A stretch of 28,385 bases of DNA from Gymnopus androsaceus JB14 (Eukaryota > Basidiomycota > Agaricomycetes > Agaricales > Omphalotaceae), in contig ML769974.1 in the NCBI GenBank assembly GCA_009733575.1, forward strand, positions 1 through 28,385, read 5' to 3'. A program made the translations under genes and the position numbers. The notes beneath the pieces are model-generated. The model worked only from the letters and a program-made list of their open reading frames with translations, was not told the origin of the DNA and did not search any database. Every line of letters begins with the position of its first letter. Positions within the stretch are counted from its first letter, which is position 1. Positions 8,930 to 19,447 of the stretch are shown here, piece after piece.

Positions 8930-9072
8930 GATCTCATACGAAAGAACACACGTAATCTCATAGGAGCTCATAGGAAGCCATAGCAAGTCATAGCAGCCAT
9001 AGTGCTATGACCTGCTATGGCTTCCTATAGATTGCTATGACCTCTATGGCCATTTCCCAGGTTTTGCTGATG
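8930..9072. mobile_element. CATCAG-type MITE relative, left end missing, with strong hairpin
   Basis: The right end reads CCCAGGTTTTGCTGATG (9056-9072), the family's terminal repeat. Inside, 8970-8995 and 9003-9028 are 26-bp inverted arms with one mismatch around a 7-base loop, built from CATAGCA/TGCTATG words. No matching left terminal repeat is found, so the copy is partial or rearranged. Bases 8579-8930 hold the 3' flank of the 7427 gene and no other feature. Confidence 0.65.
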
Positions 9073-9239
9073 TGCCCTAATTTCTAGGCTAGACTAAAGT
9101 TCATGACAGTTCAGTGTCTGATGTTATTGGAAAATCACATGCAGGCTAGATATGCACAACATCAGGAAAGCCTGGATATTCACTCAGAGAGGCTAACCTA
9201 TGTACAGAACATGGCTACTGTGAATTACATTGGGCTTCT

Positions 9240-9355
9240 CATCAGCAAAGCCTGGGTGATTCGACAGCAAGGTCCCCCTCTGTACAGGACTGGACAGCTC
9301 TGTAGCTTCTGTGGATTGTATTGAGGCTTCTGTACAGTGCTGGACAGCAATCCAC
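9240..9355. mobile_element. CATCAG-type MITE, truncated, reversed
   Basis: Starts CATCAGCAAAGCCTGGGTG (one mismatch to the family repeat). The next 100 bases match the reverse complement of the 1195-1353 copy (AGCAAGGTCCCC, CTGGACAG, GGATTGTATTG, GCTTCTGTACAGTGCTG). The other terminal repeat is missing. Confidence 0.7.
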
Positions 9356-9359
9356 ATTA

Positions 9360-10366
9360 ATTCACAACAGCTTAAAGCTAAACCACGTTTTCCAATGAAT
9401 TAATGAGTATCCTATCTTTAGTAATGGTTATTCATGTGTGGAGTAAATTTACATAAAGATATAGATATATGTATAGGATTCATGAGAAAGATAGATACCA
9501 AACTGTAAATATCTGTTTTAGAGTCACCAATATTTGTGGTCATTCGCTTTCAAAAAGCCCATGTTCAGCTTACAATCCAGCCAAATATCCATATAATGTG
9601 ACAAGTTTCATGTTCAATTGAAAATGAACTTTTCATTGGGTTCTATGAATAGCAAAGGCAAAGATCCAATACACTTTAGACAGGGTGCTAGAAATCAAAC
9701 CCAGCTGATTAGTAACAACCTGTTAAACAAAGTTTAGCTTTTTGGCAGAGCAGGAAGTCTGTTTCAGCACTCAGCTGAAGGCACTAGCTCCACACAGTGT
9801 GCCTGCAATGATGGTACTGCAGTTTCAGAGTGTTTACCAGAGATGGATCAACATGCTTAGATGCTACTTATCATTGTACAGTATTTTTTTCATGCTTCTA
9901 GTATGTACCAGTGTGATGATAGACTCAGAATGAATGAAAGTACATTGAGAAGTTTTTAAAATGGAAATGGCAAGTAACAGCATTGATTCAACAATTTAAG
10001 TATGTGATAGACTGGAGAGTCAGACTGCAAGTATGTACATGAGTATTTATTATTTAAGTAACTGACTAAAAAGCCAATAAAGGAGTAACATCAGCAGTCA
10101 ATCCAACACAAGACTAGAATCTCTGTAGATTGATGAAAGTTGTCAATCCTGAAGAATATTAGTACATGTCATTTTCTCCATAGTCCAAGGGGCAAGATTG
10201 TGAATATTTCACAATAATTTTTTCAGAATCATTCATACTTCTGTTCTGATCGACCATTGACATCCAATATGCAAACAGCTGTAATCTATGCACATACAAG
10301 TGAATCCTTGACCATCAAGTGCTGTATGTAAAGCAATGAGATGTATGCATAAATGTATTACTAGGG
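9360..10366. other. AT-rich stretch with no gene seen
   Basis: CpG is almost absent (one in 9421-9660) and stop codons are frequent in all frames. I see no repeat or conserved coding segment. It is probably old decayed repeat DNA. Confidence 0.6.
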
Positions 10367-11309
10367 CACTTCAGTCACCTACTAACAGATACCTACTTAG
10401 GCTTAACTTTTGCCTTCCAAGTTGGACCTAAGTAGGGGTAAATGCCTGGCATATTCCACCATGGTAATACAATGGATGGTATTGACCATGATGGTATTAC
10501 CATGGTGGTATAACTGTGGTGGTATTACCATGGTACTACCATGATGGTATTACCATGGTGGTATTACCATGGTGCTACCATGATGATATTACCATGGTGG
10601 TATTACAGTGGTGGCATTACCATGGTGGTATTACCGTGGTGGTATTACCATGGTGCTACCATGATGGTATTACCATGGTGGTATTACTGTGGTGGTATTA
10701 CCACTACCACCCATGGTAGCATAATGGTAATACCACCCATGGTAGCATAATGGTAATACCATGGTAATACCACCCATGGTAACATCATGGTAATACCATG
10801 GTAATACCACCCATGGTAACATCATGGTAATACCATGGTAATACCACCCATGGTAACATCATGGTAATACCATGGTAATACCACCCATGGTAGCATCATG
10901 GTAATACCACCCATGGTAGCATCATGGTAATACCACCCATGGTAGCATCATGGTAATACCACCCATGGTAGCATCATGGTAATACCATGGTAATACCACC
11001 CATGGTAACATCATGGTAATACCGTCATGTTAGTACCATGGTAATACCACCATGGTAATACCACCATGGTAATACCACCATGGTGATACCATCATGGTAG
11101 TACCATGGTAATACCATCATGGTAGTACCATGGTAATACCACCACAGTTATACCACCATGGTAATACCATCATGGTCAATACCATTATGGTCAATACCAT
11201 CCATTGTATTACCATGGTGGAATATGCCAGGCATTTACCCCTACTTAGGTCCAACTTGGAAGGCAAAAGTTAAGCCTAAGTAGGTATCTTTTAGTAGGTG
11301 ACTGAAGTG
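10367..11309. mobile_element. 943-bp fold-back element with GGTATTACCATGG minisatellite arms
   Basis: The outer ends CACTTCAGTCAC (10367-10378) and GTGACTGAAGTG (11298-11309) are exact inverted repeats, and the match continues inward for well over 100 bases (both arms contain TACTTAGGCTTAACTTTTGC and CTGGCATATTCCACCATGG). The core is tandem GGTATTACCATGGTG-type units. They run in one sense up to about 10700 and in the complementary sense after it, so the whole element can fold into one very long hairpin. The right arm is longer (about 600 versus 330 bases), which suggests repeat expansion on one side. Flanks share TAGGG (10362-10366 and 11312-11316), but a clean target duplication is not certain. 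No coding capacity. Confidence 0.85.
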
Positions 11310-13560
11310 ATTAGGGTGAGTGGGAGAAGTTAGTGGGATTGATCATGGCAAGTGTAAGTGAGGAACCCTTACAAGTTTTTGTCCTGCAGAAAATGGTTAA
11401 CCCATAAATGCCATTTAATCTTCATCAAAGTTTCCTCCAGTGTATTTATGTGTTTAATTTTCTCCTGCATACGCTCATCTGTAACTAACAGAGAGAACAT
11501 AAATATTATAAAAGTAACACTCTGAGGACCCCCGCTTGTGCCAATGGCATGGGTCAAGCAAAGTTTGTGAATATTAATTACTGAAATTAGTATATGTAAA
11601 AAACAGGTTGATTCCGCTGCTAGGAGTACCAGGGATCCACACCATATGGATAACAGTAAATGTATGTCCCTTTTGAAGGACTTATGGTATAGCTACCAGA
11701 CGGCTTGAGGCACTGTAAAAGCTATTCATAGCAAGTCATTTTGGGAGCTACAGTGGGTTGATGTCGGGTGAAGCTCATTAAACAACTCATTGCCCCGAAA
11801 TGTCCCAGTTATGTAATCTGAGTCTTACTGTATGTGGGTACACTAACTATATAGCCATATCTGTAAACATATTATACAGTGTGAATGCATAGCAGCCTTC
11901 TACTTTATATGCATTGATAGTATGAGTGAGCTGGAAGACCAGAGATACCAGATGAATTAGATGTGTCCATCCAAGAAGAAATAAAATGGGTCATACCAAT
12001 ATGTGGCTAAAGAAGGACCAAGTTCTGGCCTAGACAGACTCCTTTTGACTTGATACATTTGATAAAATCTCCTGGCTACAGGGAAGTCACTGGACAGAAT
12101 CAGCAAGTTGGATAATTCTATCAAGCAGCCCTCCTGCCTGGACAAAGGCTAGCTGCATCAGCAAAACCTGTATTTTTGCTGGAGAAAACCCATTCATTTG
12201 GGACATCTCTGGAGCAAAGTATTCTTTGACAGCTGTAGAGTAGCCCTATTTGCGTAAGCTGTATTAATTATTAGTTCTCTGCAACTACGTCTAGAGTAAT
12301 CCTATTTGGATAAGCTTCCAGGAATATCACATGCTTAAATGAATATATTCTACCTCTTGAGTGATGGCCTTGACCTCAGCCAACTTGGCCCTCAACCCAT
12401 CCAATATCTGATTAGAGGGCTCTGAAATCACTCTCACAGTTGGATATGGAGGTAGCAATCAAGCTCAGAAACAAGCTAGAATAAAGACTGGAAATGGGAC
12501 TGTAGCTTATGAGCACCAAAAACAGACATATGATAACCAGCACTTGTTCCCTATGCGCTAAAAACCAGAACTTACTGGTCCTCAGTCATATTGCTCCGAG
12601 GCTCTGCTGCTTCACAGCTCAATGAAAATAGTCTATTAGTCAGGTTTTTGTACACACTCTACCATTTCTTTGTCCCTCATCCAAAGCATCCTACATGCAT
12701 ATCATTTGCATTTTTCCTTCATCCTTTACCTTTCCCTCTGCCCAAATTCAAAATGTGGAGCAATTTGGTGCAGTGCAACAGAGTATGATACCCAAATACT
12801 CTCACTAACCACCTTTTTTTGTTATTGCTTTGACATGCTCCAAGTGCATTGAAACCATTATCTCTTCTCCATGGATAGTGTTCCACATTCAAGGGACACT
12901 CAATGGACTTGTGCAGCACCACAATTTTACTTTTGAATATGATCTTTTGCGTGGTAGTTTTGGAAGTTTCACCAGTTTAAAATATTTCATTGAGCACATA
13001 AGCAGTTTTCAAAAAACCCAGAGATTCTTAGCAGTAAGATACATTGAAATAAAATAATAATAATGAAAATCCATCAGAAACTGCCTCCAAAATGCACATT
13101 TCATTAAATTTCTATAGGAATCAGGCATAGCTAGCTAGCCGTTGGTGAAGTACTAAGGTTTGATCACCTTATACAAAACTTGTCAGAACATATGAGTGTC
13201 ATGAGAGCAGGTCTGAGAGACTGAATCATTCGAATGTATTGATAGGATTTTAGGAAATGTATCAGTGATTCCAGAACAAGAGCAAGAGGGAGACCAAATG
13301 TTTAAAATGCATGATATAGTGGAGTATATAGAGCTCATGATGAGTCTAAAGCGAATTGAATGTACGAGTGATTTGAAAAAGAAAACAACAGTGGGAGACT
13401 AGTGATCCATAGTCATATTATGTACGAAAGCCAACCACGCTCATAAGTAGGTCTCGGTAAGTTGACAAGTAGCTCTGCAAATAATCAATGGATGAAGTGC
13501 TTACTGTTGATATTATTGAAATAAAGCAAAAGAGAAATGATTCTAAAACCCAACTCTCTA
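11310..13560. other. Long stretch with no supportable gene
   Basis: AT-rich and CpG-poor. A lone CATCAG-type end (CATCAGCAAAACCTG) lies at 12156-12170. On the minus strand a short frame near 12435-12330 encodes LRAKLAEVKAITQEVEYIH, which is helix-like and could be a remnant of coding DNA, but it has no start and no neighbours that splice to it convincingly. Nothing else is recognised. Confidence 0.5.
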
Positions 13561-13568
13561 CTTCTCAT

Positions 13569-14423
13569 CTACATTGGTGCGAGTGGCAAAGGTGATTCAG
13601 GAGGAGTGAATCGTTGCCTTTTCTTTGGCTGAGAGGCTTCTGGAAGATCTTGCGATGCAAGACGAACAGTAGATTGTTCCGGAGGTAGAGGTGAGGAAAG
13701 TGGGGGAAGGATCAGTTCGGCCTCATATCGAGGCTGTACTGGAGGTATACCAGATGCTGACAGATGAGAATAAACATCGAGCACCTCGATAGGTATATGG
13801 CTAGTATCCTTCCAACGTAGGGAGCCATTGGGAGTCACTGTCGGCGTAACAATATAGGGATCAGGATCTCGGGATTGTGAGTCCATGTAATGAGAAGGTG
13901 GCGATGATTGAAAATGAGGTGATGAAGAATAGCGTCTCTGCGGGGATTCCATCATTCCTTCCAAATCTTGGAACCCCTGCTGTCTAACCAGTCCCTCTGT
14001 TTTCAACCCCAGTTTATTTGGCGCTCTAGAAATTCCTGCTCCTGCTCCTTTTCCTGCTTCTGCTGCCAGTCCAGGCCACATCATCGGGTCCGGCTGTTTC
14101 TGAATACGGCTAGGATCAGGCCGCGGAAGTTTATGTTTGTATGACGAGAGAGGTGGAAAAGTACTCTCGTACGCAAAATCTCTAATCTTAACTCCGCATG
14201 CCTTTATTTCTTCCGCCGGAGGCTGAGGGCATTTTCGAGAGTCATCAGAATAATACAGTTCGGTTGGTTCTTCCTTCAATGGCCGTGCTGTCCAGCCGCC
14301 AGCTACTGAAGCAAGGTTTGGTCTTGAAGTAGCATTCTGTGGTTCTGATATAGAAGAGCTCTCCATCGCCACTGCACTATTGTAGCAGAGAGTACGGCAA
14401 GGCTGGAACTGTTGGAAGGGCAA
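13569..14423 (-). CDS. Disordered Pro/Ser-rich hypothetical protein with nuclear-localisation signal, 284 aa
   Basis: A single-exon minus-strand frame. The protein is mostly low complexity and predicted disordered: rich in Pro, Ser, Arg, with a likely folded motif CGVKIRDFAYESTFPPLSSY at about residues 76-95, and SPPSHYMDS and LRWKDTSHIPIEVLDVY further on. The C-terminus has a basic cluster QPKKRQRF that resembles a nuclear-localisation signal. I believe proteins with an 'IRDFAYE' motif occur widely in Agaricomycetes without known function, but this needs a search. The start may be 14423 (MPFQQF) or the second Met at 14366 (MESSSI). CpG is frequent (12 in 13981-14220) compared with its surroundings, and the frame is long for this AT-rich window, so the gene looks real and maintained. 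Confidence 0.7.
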   Translation of the reverse strand: MPFQQFQPCRTLCYNSAVAMESSSISEPQNATSRPNLASVAGGWTARPLKEEPTELYYSDDSRKCPQPPAEEIKACGVKIRDFAYESTFPPLSSYKHKLPRPDPSRIQKQPDPMMWPGLAAEAGKGAGAGISRAPNKLGLKTEGLVRQQGFQDLEGMMESPQRRYSSSPHFQSSPPSHYMDSQSRDPDPYIVTPTVTPNGSLRWKDTSHIPIEVLDVYSHLSASGIPPVQPRYEAELILPPLSSPLPPEQSTVRLASQDLPEASQPKKRQRFTPPESPLPLAPM

Positions 14424-14839
14424 AAAGAATGAGAAAGGATCGAGAGGCTATTGATGGAGAACGCAATTCATACAAGTGTTATGAAAAAGTTGGTTGGACT
14501 GAAGGCCTACGTAGTAACAAATGAACGAACGGATGGGAAAAGCGAAGTCACGCAGCAGCACGTGTGGATTGTTAAGCGCCCATCATCTGACTTTCTTGGT
14601 ACCAGAAAATATGAGCACTGCATGACATGCTCAAAGGGCAAAATATTGGGGTTGAATGAAAGCCACACACTGGACAACGCACATAAAATTGTGGAAATTG
14701 GCTCAGGATTCATTGAGTTACTGAGGTCCGGAGTTTGGCAGCGTTTTGGCGGAAATTCAAGCGTGAGAGTAGTGCGGCCAATTATTTCGAAAACGGCAAT
14801 ACATACAACTCATTTGCAGAGCCTGCACTTTACATTTCT

Positions 14840-16890
14840 ACCTAATTCAATGGAGGGCTTGTATATCATTCAGCACCTGATCATTGTCTTGACATGTATA
14901 TGTTTCAAAAGCAGGCCATAAGTCTGCACTAGCTATTCTATCTGAATTTAATTACTAGTAGGTGAAAGTGAGCTGTAGGATATCCAGATGTGATGGCAAA
15001 TTACCAAAGAACCTTTTACTTCTTGCTTACATGTTTTGTAAATATTGTTTGAGGTTGAGGCAGCCCATGAGCCTGCACCAGCTACCTGTACTGGGTCTAC
15101 TAAGTGAAAATAAGCTCTTGGAGCTTCATCTGAGACAAAAAATTATTTAAGTGCCTTTTATGATGTGGGAACTACTGTTCAAGCTGTAAGGAGCCAGTGA
15201 GGCTGGAATGCCAACTCTAGCCATGTGGAGTCAGTAAAACTGAGTATTTGGGCTTTCAATTCACATAGAATAAGTTTTAGAGAGTATTTTACTATGTGTT
15301 TACATGAGTCAAGAAATACTGTTTAGCTTGAAGGAGCCAATGAGCCTGCATGAGCTTTTTTTACTGCTTCTAGTGAGTGGAGATGAGTTCCCGTAGCTCC
15401 ACTGGACATGTATAAATTGGTCAAGAGCTTGCTGCACCTATGAGCTTACGTAGCTCAAGCTCTAAGGAGCATTCAAACTTTCACCAGCTACATGTGAAAC
15501 TCACCCGAACACTGTGTAGTGCTATAGCATGTTCGGTTCCATACTACATAACATATTACAGTACTCCTTCAAAATGAATTGACTACTGAAGCTCTTCAAT
15601 TTGAAATGTCTATCTGATATTGAGACTTCTGAGTGTTCTTCCTTCTAAATAATCTTTTATAGTAGAAAATGAACCCAAAATTGCAGAAATACACCATGCC
15701 ATGACCATCAATTTCTGTTTGAAAGCATAGCACAGCGACCAGTTTGGACCAAGAATCTGGAGAAGTTTCTGAGCAATGGCTGATCCAAGGATGGCAATTT
15801 GAGTAGGATGGCCATTAGGCATAATGCAGGCACCTCAAGAGGATGTTGAAATGACTATGGATATGAAAAATTTGTTCAAATCATTTACATTATGCTTCCA
15901 AATATCAATTACTATAAAACTTTCAAATAGCCCATGAGCATGAACTATCTACTGTGGAAAGGTCTAGTAAGCAAAAATGAATTTTTGGAGTTCCAATGGC
16001 CTTGCCAAAATTAATCAGGCGCTTTCAACTACGTGTCATTACTTTAGATGTGCCCATGAACCTGAACCAGCTACTCTGGCTGGGTCTAGAAAGTGGAAAT
16101 GAGCTCTTGAGGCTCATGCTGTGATGATAAAATTATACAAGCCCTTGTTACTATGACTTATATGTTTCACAACCACTAAAGCAAGCCAGAAAGCTGCACT
16201 GGCTACTTTACTTGAATCTAGTAAGTAAAATGAAGTGTTGGACATCAGGCTGTGAAATTATTGAAGAGCCTTGTGCTATGTGCTTATAATCTGTGACTAA
16301 TGTTAAGCTTGAAGCAGCCCAGGCACCTGCACAAGCCACTTGTGATGCTTCTAATAAGTGAAAATGAGCTCTTTGGGCTCCACCTGTGACATAAAAATTA
16401 TCAAAGTGCACTTTATTACATTTTTATATATCTAAGAACTACTGTTCAAGCTCAAAGTAACCCTTGAGGATGAAATGGCTCTGGCTTGACTTAGACAGTT
16501 GAACTGAGTTTTTGGGCCATCAGCTCATTACGAGAGTATTCAAGAGCTTTTTACTACAGGTTTACATAATTAAAGACAGACAGTTGGGCTTGAAGGAGCC
16601 CATGAGCCTGCATCAGCATTTTTCGCTGCCTCTAATGGTTGAAAAATGAGTGCTTATAGCTCCATTGGATATGGATAAATTGGTCAAAAGCTTTTTATTA
16701 CCTGTGCATTTGCCTATAACAAAACCGTCATTCAGGCTCTAAGAAAACTTGAACATGCACCAACTACATTTAAAATATGATCAAACACTATGTAGTACTG
16801 TTACTCCTGTAGCATATTTAGCCCCATACTATGTAATATTACATAGTACATTACAGTACTCCCTCCAAATGATCTGACTACTTAAGCTCT
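14840..16890. repeat. Highly degenerate tandem array, unit about 130-150 bp
   Basis: A motif like AGCCCATGAGCCTGCACCAG, followed by CTTCTAGTAAGTGAAAATGA, GCTCTTGGAGCTCCA and (A)AAATTAT..AAG.GC.TTTATTAC, recurs near 14911, 15061, 15190, 15336, 15928, 16056, 16184, 16318, 16455, 16598 and 16735. Two larger blocks (about 15060-15600 and 16310-16880) resemble each other in unit order, including the ends with ATTACAGTACTCC, so a higher-order duplication of the array is likely. Copies differ heavily, so the array is old. Short ORFs inside are not credible genes. Confidence 0.65.
16828..16847. repeat. 20-bp perfect palindrome
   Basis: ACTATGTAATATTACATAGT is its own reverse complement. It lies at the right end of the degenerate array, where the other block has the unpaired version ACTACATAACATATTAC. 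Confidence 0.7.
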
Positions 16891-17590
16891 TTCATGCGGA
16901 GTGAAGTGCATTATGAGATGAGTATACATAAGGGCTTTGGGATAAGAATTGAATATCTAGGATTCAGTATACTGTATAGTTTTTAATTCAAGTTCATGAA
17001 ATGTTACGCGTTATGCCTTAGATCTGTTCAGTTCATAGTCCAGCCATAGCATTGCTACATTCAATTCAGCTCAGCTCAGCTCATATTTATAGTGGCAGCC
17101 AAACTGGCCTATAAGCACCCAAAATGGAGTTCAGCAGTGAATGTCACGCATCACAAAGATGAGAATTACATTAGTTCAGCACACACCGCGTTATCCATTA
17201 CTGAACTAAAATTCAAACAATACAGTACATAATGTGTGCTAGGCATCTTAAGTATGCTATAGCATTGCTTTATATGCAATGTAGACATTATAGAAAAACC
17301 AAAGCCTAAAACCTGCTTTAAACCACTGAGAAATTAGATTTTGTCCTAGGTCTAGGGTTTGCCTCTGCATTTATGTACTCTGTTGTTATCTGGATGTGAG
17401 GATGAAAGACAGTGAGTCAACTTGTCTTTGAGCTTTTGACAATATGATTTAGAGTCAGGACGACTTGTATGCAATAAACACAGATTGACAACAAAGAACC
17501 GGAACAGAAAGGAAAGGAGCAAAGAAAAAGTGAGTTATGAAAATGACTTTATAGATACATAATTACGGATCTGGGTTTGGCATCTTGTGT
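16890..17590. other. No feature seen
   Basis: AT-rich, CpG-poor DNA with no convincing ORF or repeat, apart from a small TCAGCTCAGCTCAGCTCA run near 17066. Confidence 0.5.
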
Positions 17591-19195
17591 TGACGTTGTG
17601 TGACACCATGTTCCTGCCATTGTGTTTACACTATCTACTCTAGGCCTCATGTTTTCTGTGCATTTTGCGGACACCTTGTGTCAGTTGTGTGTCTTCTGAC
17701 ACTCAATATTAGCCACACATCTTCCTGGCACTTTATGAGTCGCGTCTTCCTGGCCCTCATATCAGCTGTTTGTTTTCCTCATACATACCCCTTGTCATGC
17801 TGAAAGTCCAAAAAAATACGCTGAACAAAATACTCACTGATTTATAAACTTTGGTATCTGCAGCATTTCAGTTATCCTGATATATGATTATTCATACAAC
17901 TTTTTATAATGTCTGAAAATATGCCTGAGAGGAAATATTTCACTCGTAATGATTTGACTTGCAATACATGACAGATCATTTACCATTTCAGAAGTTCAGA
18001 TATGCTATAATTCAGACCCTTCTTCAGTTTATCTAAATAATGTACTGATATGTATATTTTCACTAAACAAGACCGTTCCACTGAATAATCAAATTTCACT
18101 CAGATTTTCACTTATAAGTGATTTTTGATACAAAAGTTTATAAATCAGTTAGTATTTCATTCGAGCGGATTTTTTTGCACTTTTGGCGTGTGTCAAGTGT
18201 GTGTGTCTTCTGACACTCCATATCAGCACACAGGAAGCAAGTAAATGAAGGTCCGCCGAACTTACGGTAAAATTACAATTAAGAAAGGCCAATGGACGGT
18301 AAAATTATGGTGCGGACACTTGGTATGATATCAGCTGCAGATCAGCTGCCCACATGTCAGCTGTATATTTTCCGCACACCTTTGACGTTATCTCACCTGT
18401 GTTTTTCCCTCATCTCATGTCAGTCAAGCAGCTTCTGATGATGGATATCATCTGGGTGTATGTTCTCATGACACTTCGTGTAAGCTGTGACTCCTTGACC
18501 TATTGACACCTTGGGTCAGCTGTGTGCTTTGAAGATCCGCTGAACTTATGGTAGAATCACACTAAAGAAAGGCTAATGGACAGTGAAATTATGGTACGAC
18601 ACCTCATATGATATCAGCTGCAGATCAGCTGTGTGCCCACATGTCAGCTGTGCACACCTTTGACATCATCTCACCTATCTTTTTTTCTGATCTCAGGTCA
18701 GTTGAGCAACTTCTGATGATCAATATCATCTGGGTATATGTTCTAGTGAAACTTCGTATAAACTGTGTCTTCTTGACCTATTGACACCTTGGGTCAGCTG
18801 TGCATTTTTCTCACATCTCATGTCAGTTATCTTTTCTTGATAACTTCCTTCCTGGCACCGTGTCTACTGAGTAGCATTTCATTAATGTATTTTATGATAC
18901 CTCATGTTTGTTGGGCGTTCCTTTGTTCCCTTTGTTTCCTTGTCCGCAACTTCTGATGATCAATATCCTCTGGGTGTATGTTCTCATGACACTTCGTGTA
19001 AGCTGTTACTTCTTGACCCATCGACATCTTGGGTCAGCTGTGCATTTTTCTCACATCTCATGTCAGCTGTCTTTTCTCGATAACTTCCTTCCAGGTACTG
19101 TGTCTACCAAGTAGCATGTCATTTATGTACTTGATGATACCTCATGCTTGTTATGCGCTCCCTTGTTTCTTTGCCCCTTGTTTCCCTGTACCCTT
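17590..19195. repeat. Tandem repeat block upstream of the recombinase-helicase gene
   Basis: The word CTTGGGTCAGCTGTG recurs at 18510, 18788 and 19028 (spacing about 278 and 240). Longer homologous units are 18247-18527, 18530-18803 and a shorter pair 18790-18945 and 18948-19190, sharing CTTCTGATGAT.AATATC, TGGGT.TATGTTCT and ACTTCGTGTAA. A more diverged start lies at 17590-17800 and 18190-18240. TCAGCTG and CATCTCATGTCAG words are frequent. The block ends just before the 19448 gene and may be its promoter region or the end of the mobile element that carries it. Confidence 0.7.
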
Positions 19196-19447
19196 TCACC
19201 TGCAACAACATACTGTGCACTTGTGCACTTCCCATTCTTTTTTTACTGGTCACCGCTCAGTGCCGGTGCAATGACCAAATGGTAGGTACTACTGATTTCA
19301 GTTTTCGAACATTCTTTCTAATAAATCTAGTCCGAAACACAATTGCTTATTCCCCAATGCTGGTGGCAAACAAAAAATCCATGAGAAGATTTACCATAGT
19401 GCCAAAAACACTTTTCCATGGGGTGATCCTGGCAAGCAACTTTCTAT

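Noticed and set aside
10516..10750. Two overlapping plus-strand frames of WYYHGGIT-like repeats
   Set aside because: They are translations of the GGTATTACCATGG satellite inside the fold-back element; any frame free of stops in the unit stays open.
10362..11316. TAGGG on both sides of the fold-back element as a target duplication or telomeric trace
   Set aside because: The right copy is offset by two bases from the element end, and there is no TTAGGG array anywhere, so neither reading is secure.
14451..14921. 156-codon plus-strand frame starting 28 bases from the divergent gene's ATG
   Set aside because: No recognisable domain, would share almost no promoter space with the 14423 gene, and its 3' end runs into the degenerate tandem array. 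I judge it a chance frame, with low certainty.
15610..15822. 70-codon minus-strand frame between two blocks of the degenerate array
   Set aside because: Reads moderately like protein but has no splice partner, no domain and lies in repeat DNA.
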